Assembly (NCBI GenBank): GCA_017311185.1 | Contig: JAESUZ010003283.1 | Span: 1 to 64,000 of the forward strand | Direction of reading: 5' to 3' | Origin: Proteles cristata cristata | Taxonomy: Eukaryota > Chordata > Mammalia > Carnivora > Hyaenidae | DNA: 64,000 bases | Shown: in pieces, positions 34,880 to 46,899 of the stretch | Numbering within the stretch: position 1 is the stretch's first letter | Layout: each line of letters opens with the position of its first letter | Translations under genes and position numbers: made by a program | The notes under the pieces: generated by a model | Database searches by the model: none | Seen by the model: the letters and a program-made list of their open reading frames with translations, nothing else | Told to the model about the DNA's origin: nothing

Positions 34880-35950
34880 TGAATTAAGAATATCTTTTCT
34901 AGATTCATTAGTACACTTGACAGGGAAAAGAAATGAATCATGGAGTCAGTTGAACCATTCTTAAGTGAAATACAAACAGAATAAAGAAAGAATAATTAAA
35001 CAAACAACAAAAACAGAAAAATCCAAGGTTTGGAGACTATTTCAAAAAGTGTGATATACACATAAATGGAACACAGAAGAAAGGGAAGACAGAAAAGGAA
35101 GCAAAATGTTTCTTTTCAAGTAGTAATGGCAAATAGTTTTGCAAAGTTAGTAACAGACATCAAACCACATATCCAAGAAGCTTAAAACACATCAAGAAGA
35201 ATAAATACTAAGAAATCTACACCTAGGCATATCATATTTAAACTGCAAAAGGCCAGAATCACAGAAAAAAAATAACTTGCAAGAAGCCAGGAGAAAAACA
35301 AAACACATTACATATGGATAAAACTATAAAACATTTAAAAACTCTAAATATATATATTTTATGCTCATGAATCAGAACACTCAATATTGTTAAGGTGTCT
35401 ATTCTTTCCAATTTAATTTACAACTTTAGTGCAATCCCAATCAACACCATAGCGGCAGCTTAATACATACTGACAAACTAATTTTAAACTTGATATGGAA
35501 AGGCAGTAAATATAAAATAGACAACACAATATTGAATAAAAAGATAAAGTTGAAGAACTGATATTACTCAACTTCAGGGCTTACTATAAAAGCTACAGTA
35601 ATCAAGACAGCATGGCAACTGTGAAATAGGCTCATCGATCAATAAAACAGAATAAATTCCACATAGACACTCACACATATATAGTCATATGATTATTGAC
35701 AAAACAGCAGACATTCAATGGAAAATGGATAGTCTTCAACAAATGGTGCTAAAACATTTGGACATTAATATCCCCCCCTAAAGAGAGAGACAGAGAGAGA
35801 GAGAGAGAATATAGACACAAACCCTTACATTATCACAAAAAAATTAACACAAATTTGGTCATTGACCAAAATGTAAAATGTAAAACATTTTTAAAAAACA
35901 TTTAAACTTAATAAAGCTCTACAGAACTTCTAGAAAAAATAAAAACCACA
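34880..35950 (+). mobile_element. Old L1: ORF1 end joined to ORF2 3' part
   Basis: At 35160-35300 the text 'ccaagaagcttaaaacacatcaagaagaataaatac' and 'catatcatatttaaactgcaaaa' is the C-terminal half of an L1 ORF1. From 35350 it reads as ORF2 downstream of the RT (AGTGCAATCCCAATCAACAC, 'agtaatcaagacagcatggcaactg', 'caacaaatggtgctaaaacattt'). The middle of the element (most of ORF2) is missing, implying a large internal deletion or two separate fragments. A GA-rich run (35780-35808) lies near the end. Confidence 0.7.
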
Positions 35951-35965
35951 GAAGAAAATCCACGA

Positions 35966-36190
35966 GCGCCTGGGTGGCTCAGCCAGTTAAGTGTCTGACT
36001 TCGGCTCAGGTCATGACCTCACGGTTCATGAGTTCTAGCCCCAGTTAGGGGTCCTGTGTTGACAGCTCAGAGCCTGGAGCCTGTTTCAGATTCTGTGTCT
36101 CCCTCTCTCTCTGCCTTTCCCCTGCTCGTGCTCCCTCTCTCTCTCTCTCAAAAATAAAAAACATTAAAAAATTTAAGAAAAAAGAAATTC
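35966..36190 (+). mobile_element. Felid SINE
   Basis: Head GCGCCTGGGTGGCTCAGCCA, body with AGCTCAGAGCCTGGAGCCTG, CT repeat and A-rich tail. Short duplication AATCCACGA at 35957-35965 and 36191-36199. Confidence 0.94.
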
Positions 36191-36425
36191 AATCCACGAT
36201 GATTAGTTATGTTAAAGGAACAGAGGAGCCAAGTGAAAGAGCTCCCAATAGCCAAAATCAGAATGATTTAAACAAAATATAAATACGATCTTTAACCAAA
36301 ATTAAATTTTAATAAAAACATTTATTAAAGAGATAAATGATAAATAGATAAGCAAGATGTTGAATAAGATTTGATGAGAATGGCTCTTTACCTCTGGTTG
36401 GCCTTCCCGACCACATCTCTTAACC

Positions 36426-36995
36426 CTAATGTAACCATGAGAAAAATATAAGAGAAGCAAAAAGAAGAGGTGAGGCCCAATCCTGAGGAGGATCAGTAAT
36501 GCTTTTTGAGGCAACTAGTTCATGAGAAACCATTATAGTTTCTTTAGGGAAGTATAAATTAAACTCCTCATGCAGGAATGAGGTGACTACTTTTGCTAGC
36601 AAAGAAGACTTGGTGAAATTTAAGTGTTTAAGCTTCCCAGCTTCATCAGTATACACTTATGTGTGCTCATCCCACTTTTGTGGATCCTGTAGGTCTTTCC
36701 ACATGCCATATTCTTTGACCACTTTTCTTTCAGGATATTTTAACCAATCAAGCCTTTCACCACAGTCCAGGTATATATTCATACTTGCGGTTACATCTCC
36801 CTCCAAATGAAGTACATGACCGAAGGTACTATTCATAGCTACATCTACGTGTGTGAATTTGTCTTCCAAACTGACCTCCATAACACTCTTGAGAGAAGCT
36901 ATAATGTTGTAATGGTCCACTCTGTTAATCTTGGTGTATATGTATTTCTCTTCCTGGCACATCTGTCTTACTAAGGCATGTAAGATATGTTCTGT
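36426..36995 (-). pseudogene. Unidentified minus-strand reading frame, two pieces in one frame
   Basis: In one minus-strand frame, codons stay open from about 36995 down to 36426 apart from a single TAA at 36657-36659. That is about 188 codons in AT-rich DNA, longer than expected by chance. The text is protein-like, with two possible N-glycosylation sites (NST, NFT), and ends in a hydrophobic run (SPLLFASLIFFSWLH) that could be a membrane anchor. Its first 20 or so codons (TEHILHALVRQM) could continue the RT frame above after a frameshift; the rest I do not recognise. It could be retroviral (pol continuation or env-like) or an unrelated pseudogene. Confidence 0.4.
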
Positions 36996-37023
36996 TCACC
37001 AGATACAATTAGCATTATGTAAT

Positions 37024-37128
37024 AAATATAATAGGTCAGCATGATATTCCGTGGAATTTAAGACAATCAATGGTTCTAAATATAGTAGGTCAGCATGATA
37101 TTCTGTGGAATTTAAGACAATCAATTGT
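37024..37128 (-). repeat. Tandem duplication, about 51 bp at 54-bp spacing
   Basis: TAAATATA-TAGGTCAGCATGATATTC begins at 37024 and again at 37078. The copies run to about 37074 and 37128 with three differences in about 51 bases. The 54-base offset is a multiple of three, so the duplication itself kept the reading phase. It covers the RT region just before the catalytic box of the retroviral remnant. Confidence 0.9.
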
Positions 37129-38175
37129 TCCTGTGGACCATATTTTGATAGAGAGCAAGAGAATTAATATAGCTCTTGGGGTAAGACAATAAATGTGTAC
37201 TGCTGTCTTTATCATGTAAAAGTGTAATGTATTTTATCATCCCAATTGATGAAAATGTTAAATAATAAATTTGCTTCACCATTGCTTGAATATCAATGGT
37301 CTATCCCAAGGAATCAGGAATATGAGTAAAGGGGAATGATCTGAAACAGCAAGTTGGCCAGCACACAGGAGTCAGTTATGGTATCTTCTATAGCTTTGTG
37401 ATATGCTGATTGCCTGGTCTCATGGGACATATTTAAAGAGACTCATGGTATATATTTAAAGAGACCATAACTGCATTTGTAAATGAAGCAAACTTGGAGG
37501 GGAGAACAATTTACCTACTTGTTTTTGTTTTAAAATGGCCAAAATTTCTCTGTGAAGAATCCACATCCCTGCATTTCTGAGTTGTATACATGTGTGGCTC
37601 CGGGAGTGTCTCGTACCTCAGTGGCAACAGGAAAGACCCAGAAAAGGAGGCAAAAGTTTATGTTGGTCAGGGGTGAGGCAAGGTGCTGTCAGTTCAACCC
37701 ATAAACACCACAAGGGCACAAGAGCAGTTGCCTTTTTGCAGTGACAGTATTAGAAGCAGTTACTTTCTCTGTAACAGCTAAGGCTGTTCTGGCCAGAGAC
37801 CAAAGTATGCTTCTCGTTTGAGGTCCATGATTTGAATCTAGTATACCACTTGTTAACTGAAAAGTCTGACATCCAACTTTTTAGATGATAAAAATCATTC
37901 TCCCATTTGTCCTCAGAGTTTTGTTGTTGTTCTTATTGTTTTGGCTTAATTACAATAAATAGCAACATCATCCTCACAACTCTCAAGTCAGAAAATTAAG
38001 TCTTCTTGAATTGCGAACCAAGTCTCATTAAACATCAAGTCTCACTCTTTCTTAACTATTTCAGAAATGAATCCATTTTCTCTACTTTCACTATCACTTC
38101 TTTACCTTCCATCAGTCATTACCAAGAGCTTCCTGATTCATGTATCCACATACAGGTTTTTAGAATGATAGCACG

Positions 38176-38176
<1 letters not shown>

Positions 38177-38212
<36 letters not shown>
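38177..38212 (+). repeat. (TGAT)n microsatellite
   Basis: Nine near-perfect TGAT units in otherwise unassigned DNA. Confidence 0.97.
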
Positions 38213-38213
<1 letters not shown>

Positions 38214-38791
38214 GGAAGACAATCACAGGATACTACTGATGGCTTTAAGCCTCTAGACCTCATAAGTGATTTTCAGCTTATAGATGTAATATTGTTTTAT
38301 TTATGAAGATATTAGTTTATTAGATAAAGATAAATAGGATGTATGTATTTATGAGGTTAATATACAACAAATATTTATAAAATGTTAAATAGTTGATTTC
38401 CATTACCAGCCAAGATACAGGTCAGCCAACAGTTTCTACTTCTTTAAGGGAATAGTTCAGATTTTTTTTTCCTTTAAAATTTATAAAGACATTGACTTTG
38501 GCAATGTTCTTTGAAATAGAGTCTAATCCTAACCACACCCAATCTGTGGTGGTCAGTTATGAATGTAATAAGACATATAGAATATAGCAATAGCAATAGA
38601 TGACAGTAAAAAAGGAACAAAAGCGAGAAAGATGAGTGACAAAATAATAGTAATGACAACAAAGCAACAACATTAAACATCATTTTGAAATAAAGTCTCA
38701 TCCAGATCCAAAGGCCAGCCTTAGAGGCAGACAAAACATTACAAACAGAATTTGCTATATGTACATTCAATACCTAAACATATTTGTGTTA
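38213..38791. other. Unassigned DNA
   Basis: A 98-codon minus-strand frame (38474-38770) is open but gives mainly Leu/Phe/Ser text with no recognisable domain. No repeat is identified. Confidence 0.4.
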
Positions 38792-38807
38792 AGGTGTAAC
38801 TATTTCC

Positions 38808-39037
38808 TTTTTTAAAAAAAAAATTAATGTTTTACTTATTTCTGAGAGAGAGAGAGAGAGAGAGAGGCAGTGTGAACAGCGAAGGGTCAGAGAGAGAGGG
38901 AGACATAGTATCCGAAGCAGGCTCCAGGCTCTGAGCTGTCAGCACAGAGCCCAACACGGGGCTCGAACCCACAAACCGTGAGATCAGGACCTGAGCGGAA
39001 GTCAGACGCTTAACTGACTGAGCAACTCAGGTGCCCC
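38808..39037 (-). mobile_element. Felid SINE with 16-bp target duplication
   Basis: Minus-strand copy: GGGGCACCTGAGTTGCTCAG head, GGTTCGAGCCCC B box, CTGTGCTGACAGCTCAGA body, GA repeat and A/T tail on the plus strand. AGGTGTAACTATTTCC is repeated exactly at 38792-38807 and 39038-39053. Confidence 0.96.
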
Positions 39038-39053
39038 AGGTGTAACTATTTCC

Positions 39054-40015
39054 AAATGTATTATAAATATTTATTTTAAAAGTACATATTAATCATCAAA
39101 AAGAAGGAAATTTATTTTATACAAACAATGTGAAGTGGAAAATATACTTCTAGCTAGAATTTAATGCAGCACTGCCCTAGGAAGCATAAAGCACAATTCA
39201 AGCCAAATTCAAAAACCACAGGGATGTAAGTTCACTCCCTGGGGGATTCATGTGGCATGCCTGTGAACCTCCAAATAGAAATCCTTTGGTATTCCATTAA
39301 GGGCTGCTATAAAATTCATATAGTGGCTCCTTAGATGGAACAAAACTTTTTTTTTCCCTTTTAAGTCTTCACTTTGCTTTTTCCGTTTTATGTTCATTTA
39401 AAAATGTTCTTTATTTTCTGATTAGTATTCACTGAGAATTTTATATAATTGATCATTTTCATGACTTTCTCTCTGATATATCACTCTTTCTTTTAAATAA
39501 TCTCTCACTATTTAGTTAGCAGCAATGATACATTTACATTTTATACATCTCAGGACTTTTTTTTCTGAGATTTTTTTTTTTCTGCAACACCTAAACTCCA
39601 TATAAATAAATACCCTGTTATTTTGGTGCATGAAAAAAAAACCCTTATGGTATTTCATTGTATTTTGAAAGATTTGGTAAAAGAAACTAGTTTTCATCAT
39701 CATCATTTGCACAGAAAAAATGTCCTTTCAGCTAGCAAAAATAAGCTCTTGCATTTTATGTCACATTTTACATTATTTAATATATAACTCTTTAGAACTA
39801 ATTTTTATTTACTGAATTTATCAATGTAACAGTTAAAGATACTCTAAAATACGTGTGTTAAGGTGTGTTTGGGAAAGAAGGTTAGAAGAAAGGTATGTTA
39901 CTTACTGCCACTGAACTCATGTCAAACAACGTTACCTATTCTAGAAACATCTGAGAAAGAGGAATCTGAAGAACATCACATTTTTCTCTTTCTTCCTCAC
40001 CTTGTTGGTTGTATT
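39054..40015. other. Unassigned DNA
   Basis: AT-rich, with several T runs (39347-39355, 39559-39581). No gene or repeat is recognised. Confidence 0.5.
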
Positions 40016-40031
40016 CTCGAGGACAATTCTT

Positions 40032-40270
40032 TTTTTTTTTTTTTTTTAATAATTTTTTTAAGTTTTTTTAATGTTTTACTTATTTCTAGGAGAGAGAGAG
40101 CGTGAGCAGGGGAGGGTCAGAGAGAGAGGGAGACATAGACTCTGAAATAGGCTCCAGGCTCTGAGCTGGCAGTCAGCACAGAACCCGACGCGGGGCTCGA
40201 ACCCACAAACCGCGAGATCATGACCTAAGCGAAAGTCAGACGCTCAACCGACTAAGCCACCTAGGCGCCC
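40032..40270 (-). mobile_element. Young felid SINE with perfect 16-bp target duplication
   Basis: Minus-strand head GGGGCGCCTAGGTGGCTTAG, TTTCGCTTAGG block, GGTTCGAGCCCC B box, TCCTAGAAATAAGTAAAAC and a long T run on the plus strand. CTCGAGGACAATTCTT is identical at 40016-40031 and 40271-40286. Near-consensus sequence and perfect flanks indicate a recent insertion. Confidence 0.97.
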
Positions 40271-40286
40271 CTCGAGGACAATTCTT

Positions 40287-41145
40287 ATTAAACCACCTAC
40301 CTTGTCTACTATCACAAAACCCTCAAACATAAAAATAATGGTGAGAACAATAAAAAGTTCTGATCCTGACATCTGTCTAAAAGAAGTCCCATACATTTTG
40401 AAAACCACCGGATAGCCACTAGGATTAAATTTTTAATACACAGTGAATAGTTATTATTTTGGGCCCCTTCCTAGCTGTTAGCTCTAGTCTATTTTTGTCT
40501 AAGTTATCTTGGCCTGGCCCACAAATAAAAAGTTGTATACAATAATAAAAGATAAATGATTTTCAACTTCTCAAATAATCAGTAAGCAGGCTGCGATTGT
40601 CTAAAAATAAAATATGATTTTATACCCACAATGCACATGTCATCTACCTGAAGTGTTGTCAGTTGTCAACTTAGAACATGCATTTTGTGTCTCATTATTT
40701 AAATTTGAAGTTTTTGACTTCTACTTGTACTTTTTGACACAAATTGCATTAAATGCCATGCCTTGTAACCATATAACATTCTTTTAGATTTGTTTCACCT
40801 AAAAGTAACTGATTAGTCAAAACAAAACAAAACCAAATAAATGTGATTTTTATGGCATCTTGTAAAATGTGGTCATTTAGCATACATTTAATTTTCCATC
40901 TAAATGTTTGCATTTTATCAAATTTTATTATAAAAATTCAATCATCTGATAAATCAAAACTATTCACCAGTATTCATAAATATCTCACAGATCCATCTTC
41001 TTCACATCTGTAACAGGAATATGGGAAAGAGGGTCTCCCCATACAAAATATAACGAATGGATCCACAGAGAGATTAAGTCACTCCAGCTCAAATATACAT
41101 ACACTTTGCCCATGTTATTTGTGTTACACATCACATCTTAATGAA
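40287..41145. other. Unassigned DNA
   Basis: AT-rich; nothing recognised. Confidence 0.5.
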
Positions 41146-41149
41146 ATTT

Positions 41150-42409
41150 CTGACTAATTTTGTTCTGTAATTTTAAGATAATTGTGGATCTACAAACATT
41201 TGTAAAAAATAATACAAAGAAATGCCATGTAACCCTTTTCTCAATTTCCCCCAATGGCAATATCTTGCATACCTACAGTACAGTATACAACTCGTATACT
41301 GACATTGATGCAAGTAAGATACAGAACATTTCCGTCAATACAAGATTTCCTTATATTGCCCTTTTATAGACCTACTCTCTTCTCTCACACCCTCAACCTC
41401 TTCCTAATCTCTGACAACTACCATTTTGTTCTCAGTTTGTATACTTCTATCATTTAAAAAATGTAATACAAATGAAATCAAATAATATCCAACCTTCGGG
41501 TTTTTTTTTTTTTTACTCAACATTATTCTCTGGCAATTTACCCAGATTTTTATGTCTATTTGTTCTTTCTGATGAATAATATTCTGTGGTATAAATGTAT
41601 CACAGTTTATTTAACTACTCATCTGTTAAAGACACTTGAATTATCTTCAGTTTTGGCTAGTATGAATAAAGCTGTTATACAATTCCATGTACAGCATCTG
41701 TGTTCATGTGTCTTCATGATAAAGCTTAGAAATGCAATTGCTGGATTGTGTCATAATTATATATGTAGTTAATTAAGAAACTACCAAACTGTTTTTTGTA
41801 GAGTATCTGTACTATTTTACATTCTAATCAGCAGAATATAAGTGATCCAGTTTCTCTCTCTTCACAGCATCTGGAATTTTCACTGTTTTCTATTTAACCC
41901 ACTCTAAAAGGTATGCCGTGGCATCTCATTGTGATTTTCATTTTCATTTACCTCATAGCTAATGTGCTGAACATTACGTGTTCCTTGACCATTCTTATAC
42001 TCTCTACAGTGGTATGTTTCTTCATGTCTTTTGTCAATTTAACTAACTGATTTGGGGGATAACTGTTCAATTTTGAAAGCTCAAATATATGGTTTGCCAT
42101 GTTTTCTCCCAGTCTGTAACTTGCATTTTCTTATCCTTAATAGAAACTTTTGCAGTTTTGATGAAATCCAACTTACCTGTTTTCCTTTTGTGAATCATGC
42201 TTTCAGTATTATGTCTAAAAATTCTTTCTGAATATCTTATTCTATGTATATTTTCTAAAAGTTTGTAGATTTACAATTTACATTTAAGCTTCTGATTCAC
42301 TTTGCATTAATTTTTGTATAAAGCATAAGGTTTACTATCTTCTAGACCCTTGTACATCTTGTTTCATCTATCTGTATCACTCCTTTGACTTTATTCTTAT
42401 CTAATTTCT
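41150..42409 (-). mobile_element. Old L1 3' part, minus strand
   Basis: On the plus strand the text reads as inverted L1: 'cccaatggcaatatcttgcat' (3'UTR), 'atgaataatattctgtggtataaatgtatcacag' and TGGATTGTGTCATAATTATA (end of ORF2), 'tggcatctcattgtgattttcattt' and 'ctaaaagtttgtagatttac' (ORF2). No frame survives. The sequence is cut at 42409 by a SINE and may continue a little beyond 42630. Confidence 0.8.
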
Positions 42410-42629
42410 TTTTTTTTTAATTTTTTTTGTTTTATTTATTTCTAGGAGAGAGAGAGACAGTGTGAGCAGGGGAAGGTGAGAGAGAGAGGAAGTCACAGAC
42501 TGAAACAGGCTCCAGGCTCTGAGCTGGCAGTCAGCACAGAGCCCGATGCGGGGCTCGAACCCACGAACCGCGAGATCATGACCTAAGCGAAAGTCGGACG
42601 CTTAACCGACTAAGCCACCCAGGCGCCCC
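42410..42629 (-). mobile_element. Young felid SINE with perfect 18-bp target duplication
   Basis: Minus-strand head GGGGCGCCTGGGTGGCTTAG, A box, TTTCGCTTAGG block, GGTTCGAGCCCC B box. TATTCTTATCTAATTTCT is identical at 42392-42409 and 42630-42647. It lies in an old L1 of the same orientation. Confidence 0.97.
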
Positions 42630-42799
42630 TATTCTTATCTAATTTCTATTTGTCTTTCTGGAATCAGTTTTGGCAGCCATTTATCCGGAAAGCCTTTCAG
42701 GAATCTCTAAATCAGGATTAAATGCTCCTTATATATGATTTACATCATCCATTATTCCTCCCATCATTAAACATTAAATTATTATACAGTTTATATACA

Positions 42800-42915
42800 T
42801 TTACTGTGTTGCAAGATCTTTGAGGAAAGGGAACATCTCTGCCTTGTTCATTTATCCCCAGTGCTTAACACAGTACTACTCGGTAAATATTTGTTGAATG
42901 AATAGGTGAATAAAG
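42800..42915 (+). mobile_element. L2 LINE 3' end
   Basis: GATCTTTGAGGAAAGGGAAC, 'ccttgttcatttatccccagtgcttaacacagta' and AAATATTTGTTGAATGAATA are the standard successive blocks of the L2 3' terminus. Confidence 0.88.
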
Positions 42916-43760
42916 GTGCCTGCTCCTTACACAAAACAAAGAATTGCAAATAGATATTTGTGGTTGCCTGCTAGTCCCAACCTTCATCAGATAAACCCCA
43001 AATCTTGCTCAATATTCACTACAACAATCATTTCAAATACTGCAGAGGATATGCATAAATGATCCAGAGCCAGCAATAATAGTACAATATATTTTCAACA
43101 TCTACTACCAATTTACACTCTAAACATTTCATTTCTAGGTTACTGTATTGCCCTTTCTTAACTTTATTGAGGTAGCAGCAGAAGTAGAAAATAAATTTTA
43201 CAGACACTGTACTACTTCACTCTTCTTATCTTTTGTGTTTCTTTCAAAATAAAAGATCTTTGGTAATAAAAGTCAAAGCCATTTTGACATTTTGAGTGCA
43301 ACTCCCTTGAATCTATCTCTTCTAAAGGAGTTTAGGAAAATTTAGTTCCACTGCTGACTAGTTTCAATAAAATACTTATATCCATCAGGAATTCATAATT
43401 TTTCTACCTAATGGTCATACAGATAAATAGTAGACTATATAGTTTGCAGTTATCTTTAACTGATTAATCTTTATTTTCCACATTCTACCATTAAGTTACT
43501 GTAAAAGTCAGGGAAATTCTATTCAACAAGCTTAAGCAAAAATGAAATTTGTTTAACATAGATGGAAGTTCAAAGGATGGTATTAGTTTTATGAACTGAT
43601 GATCCAGAGTTCCAAATAATAATATTGGTCATTCTTTCTGTCTCTGTCTTTGTTTCTCTCTCAAGATTGCTTGCACAAGTCCACTTTCACTTAACATAAT
43701 ACCTGCCTTTCTCTATTTAACTTTGTTTTTAGACACATTCTGCCTCTGAGACACTAAATC
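42916..43760. other. Unassigned DNA
   Basis: Nothing recognised apart from a short CTTTATTGAGGTA motif near 43162 that could be an old LINE scrap. Confidence 0.45.
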
Positions 43761-43772
43761 AGTGTCCACTTT

Positions 43773-43986
43773 TTTTTTTTTTAATTTTTAAAATGTTTTA
43801 TTTATTTCTGAGAGAGAGAGAGCAGGAGAGGGTCAGAGAGAGAGGGAGACACAGAATCTGAAACAGGCTCCAGGCTCTGAGCTGGCTGTCAGCACAGAGC
43901 CCCATGCGGGGCTAGAAACCACTAACCACGAGATCATGACCTGATCTGAAGCTGGACGCTTAACCGACTGAGCCACCCAGGCTCCC
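43773..43986 (-). mobile_element. Felid SINE
   Basis: Minus-strand copy with head GGGGGAGCCTGGGTGGCTCA, a diverged B-box region (GGTTTCTAGCCCC) and body CTGTGCTGACAGCCAGCTCA. The flanks AGTGTCCACTT (43761-43771) and AATGTCCATTT (43988-43998) are its likely target duplication. Confidence 0.94.
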
Positions 43987-43998
43987 CCAATGTCCATT

Positions 43999-44639
43999 TC
44001 TTAAACCAGTATATATGTCTAAGCCCTTCATGGAAAAAAAATCATCAGCTGAAATACATTTGAGCAGATACATATAAAGACTGAAATTAGAAAGACTCAC
44101 AAAGAAAATTTTGAGAGTTGCATATCCAATTCAGTCCAAACTATTCATTATCTTTAAATAGCATATTGTTACTAACATGAACTTAGTACATTAGTAATAA
44201 GAATTATTGATAGGACATAATAAAGCAAAATTAGGCTCCAGTTTTTAAGAAGGTCAATTATGTCATATATTTAGAATGTAAATTAAATAAGTAGACCTAT
44301 AATCCCAATTTATTCCAATGTTTGTTTAATTAAAAAGAAGATTGTCATCACTGGGATCGCACATGGAATTGGGAATACACAGTTTCTTTTCTATATTAAT
44401 ATCACTGCCTACATAGAATTCCCATTTCTAACACCTCAGCAATTGATTAATTTATAGATAGATTGACCAGCAAATTGCAAAAGAGGCAAGCAAAATGCAA
44501 ACCAAATTAATATATCCCAATAATTCAGAAAGACAAACTCAAGATATTTAATATTTTTAAAATATTTTAGAATCCTGCCAACATGTTTTTTTCTAGGCTA
44601 CAGCACACAGAAAATGGATAGGCTTGGCTTTCAATTCAC
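43999..44639. other. Unassigned DNA
   Basis: AT-rich; no gene or clear repeat. Confidence 0.45.
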
Positions 44640-45150
44640 TCCCTCCATTAAGTCAATCAGTTGGACAACACAATATCATTAAAAGTGAGAGACCCCAAAT
44701 CTAAGCCACAAACCTAGGAAAAGCCTCAGGTGCTGACAGATTTCCCATCAATTCTTATAAAACCTGATTGTGGCAATTATCTCTAACATCAGAGTGTCTT
44801 TTCAGAATTTTTTAAGACCAGAATTATGTCTCAGGACATGAAAACTCCCTTGATCCCATAATCCTTAAAAAGATGACAAGGTAAGGAACAATTGGGGGAT
44901 TTTCATCCTCTTTTACTCTCCTGAATAGAGAGTAAAAGATTGTTTCCAAGGTTTTAGCTACGCACCTCAATGATATCATCCCTGCCCTCATACACTAAGA
45001 TTAGGAAGGATTCATCCTGGGTAGCTTTAAGAACATAATACCTGAAAAATATTTCCACTTAAGCCATCAGTCACATTTCCCCAAAATCATAATACCAATG
45101 ACTCAGTAACTGTTTTTAAAAGGAAATAAATAAACTTAATAAAAAGCCAT
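44640..45150 (+). mobile_element. Very old L1-type reverse transcriptase remnant
   Basis: The run at 44706-44762 reads close to the L1 SSGPDGF-type segment before the RT palm (nucleotides AAAAGCCTCAGGTGCTGACA, then GATTTCCCATC). Around 44998-45022 AGATTAGGAAGGATTCATCC resembles the [12 protein letters not shown] segment. Spacing agrees with L1 ORF2 but identity is low and there is no open frame. Confidence 0.45.
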
Positions 45151-46879
45151 TGGGTGATCTTGTTCACCCCATTAGGTTGATCTGCTCATAGACAAGATTT
45201 AAAACTCTAATTTGCTCATTATGCTTCAATGCTCATCTTACTTCCAGCCAAATTACCACAGCTCTCCTGCCATCTGGTCATCATTCAACTGTTGTTTTTC
45301 TGGTGTCAGGGAAATTTTAAACACACAGAAAAAAAGCCCTAAGGGATTCTAGAATGGTTAGTGTTCATGCTAAACTCAGATTTCTCAACTTAAAAAAAAA
45401 AAAAAATAGAAGTAGAGTGGAGGGATTTGGAATGCTGACCACTGCAATCCTTTTTATTATGAAGATCTATGATCTTATTTATCATTGTAGGCTCTAGTTT
45501 GGGTCAGGATTATTTAAACAATAATACCTAGCGGAATTTACTGATTACAACCACCAATCAAATACCCAGTATTCACTCATTTACTTCATAACCAATCATA
45601 GACTGCTTACCATGACACAGAGTAAGGCATTAGAGATATAAAGAGGAATAAAACACAGTTCTGCTTATGAATTACTGAGGAAGTTAGGCACAGATTTAAG
45701 TCATTACAACGAAGTAATAGTAGTTGACAAAGCTATTATTTCATAAGAAGGATATTTTTCATATCTATTACTTCTAAGAGTGAGTACTCAGGACTCCAGT
45801 CATCCAGCTGGTAATGTAGAATAAAAAAAAAAAAATGCATATAGAAACATCAGCTGAGATCAATTCATTTGAGAACTCACTAATTTACACTGAATATAGC
45901 TGATAAGAGCTATTTCTATAACCTAAACATAGACTCAATTGTCTCATGTTTTTGGTCTATATGGAGAGGACACCTCTCTCTGAGCTGATCTACTTAGGTA
46001 TCTCTAACAGTGACTTACATACATAGATTACAAAACTACTTATTTGGAAAACGTGTGTTTATAACCATTTCTTTCTGACCCCATGCCTCCTTTACCACAA
46101 TAAAGTGTAATAAAGAAACTTATGAAAGATAAGATTTCTGCAAGAGGCAAAAAACTAGATAGAATCATTATGGAAATTTCAGTCTGAGCTGAGTTGGAAG
46201 GATACAGAGATCATTATAGAAATGCTAGTAGAATAAAAGCTGACTGATGAATATAGGGAAGACAAACATGGTTGGGTAGTCCCAGTGGTCAATGTTAGAG
46301 AAGGTATTTGGTCAAATAGTATAGTAATTAACGTGAGATTTGATGCAATCAGTTTTCTTTGTGATTGTTCACCAGCATAAGTCTTAATGCTCAGAATTTC
46401 GTATATAATAGGTTCCTATTTAAGAAGAAATTATGGTTCCCAAAATCTGTAACCTGTACTCAAACGGCCTAATAAACAGCCTTATGTTTATTATCCAGCT
46501 ATTTTTTCTGAAATTTTCTTTGTCTTAAAGTTCTTATTTTTTATAAGTTACTTTTCCTATTTTTTTTCTGTATTCCTCTCTATTCCTATCAATTTCTTAG
46601 CTCTCAATACTAGGTCGTGTATAATTTGGCTTCAAATATTCTGTACAGCCTACCTCCTCTTTTTACTGTAAATACTCATTATAACCTTACCAGACTTAAC
46701 GATTCTCTGCACTCAAATATTATTTATTTTTTTATAAGCAGTCATTTTCGGCCAGATATATCCCCTCATGACATTTTTGTCCATACATTTGCTTCATACT
46801 GAAGATAATCATATGATACCACGTAAGAAGCTTTTAACATATTTTCTCCTCCTAAAGAAAATTTTTCTCTCCCTTATGA
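45151..46879. other. Unassigned DNA
   Basis: No gene. There are poly-A runs at 45392-45406 and 45823-45835 (possible tails of unrecognised retroposons) but no recognisable body upstream of them. Short frames only. Confidence 0.4.
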
Positions 46880-46899
46880 AGGCCCCAGCATGTATTTTT

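Larger units (their letters stand above)
36300..37920 (-). pseudogene. Degraded endogenous-retrovirus-like pol remnant
   Basis: On the minus strand the frame at 37174-37133 reads SYINSLALYQNMVH, preceded by THLLSYP. This is the conserved RT segment with the YxNSPALC-type pattern found in vertebrate retroviral pol genes, upstream of the catalytic YxDD box. At 37030-37019 the YxDD position reads YIYY, so both catalytic aspartates are gone. The segment between is duplicated (37024-37128). Stops and frameshifts are frequent, no LTR was recognised, and the limits are approximate. Reverse transcriptase would have copied a retroviral genome; this copy is dead. Whether the sequence below 37000 is still the same element is uncertain. 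Confidence 0.6.
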
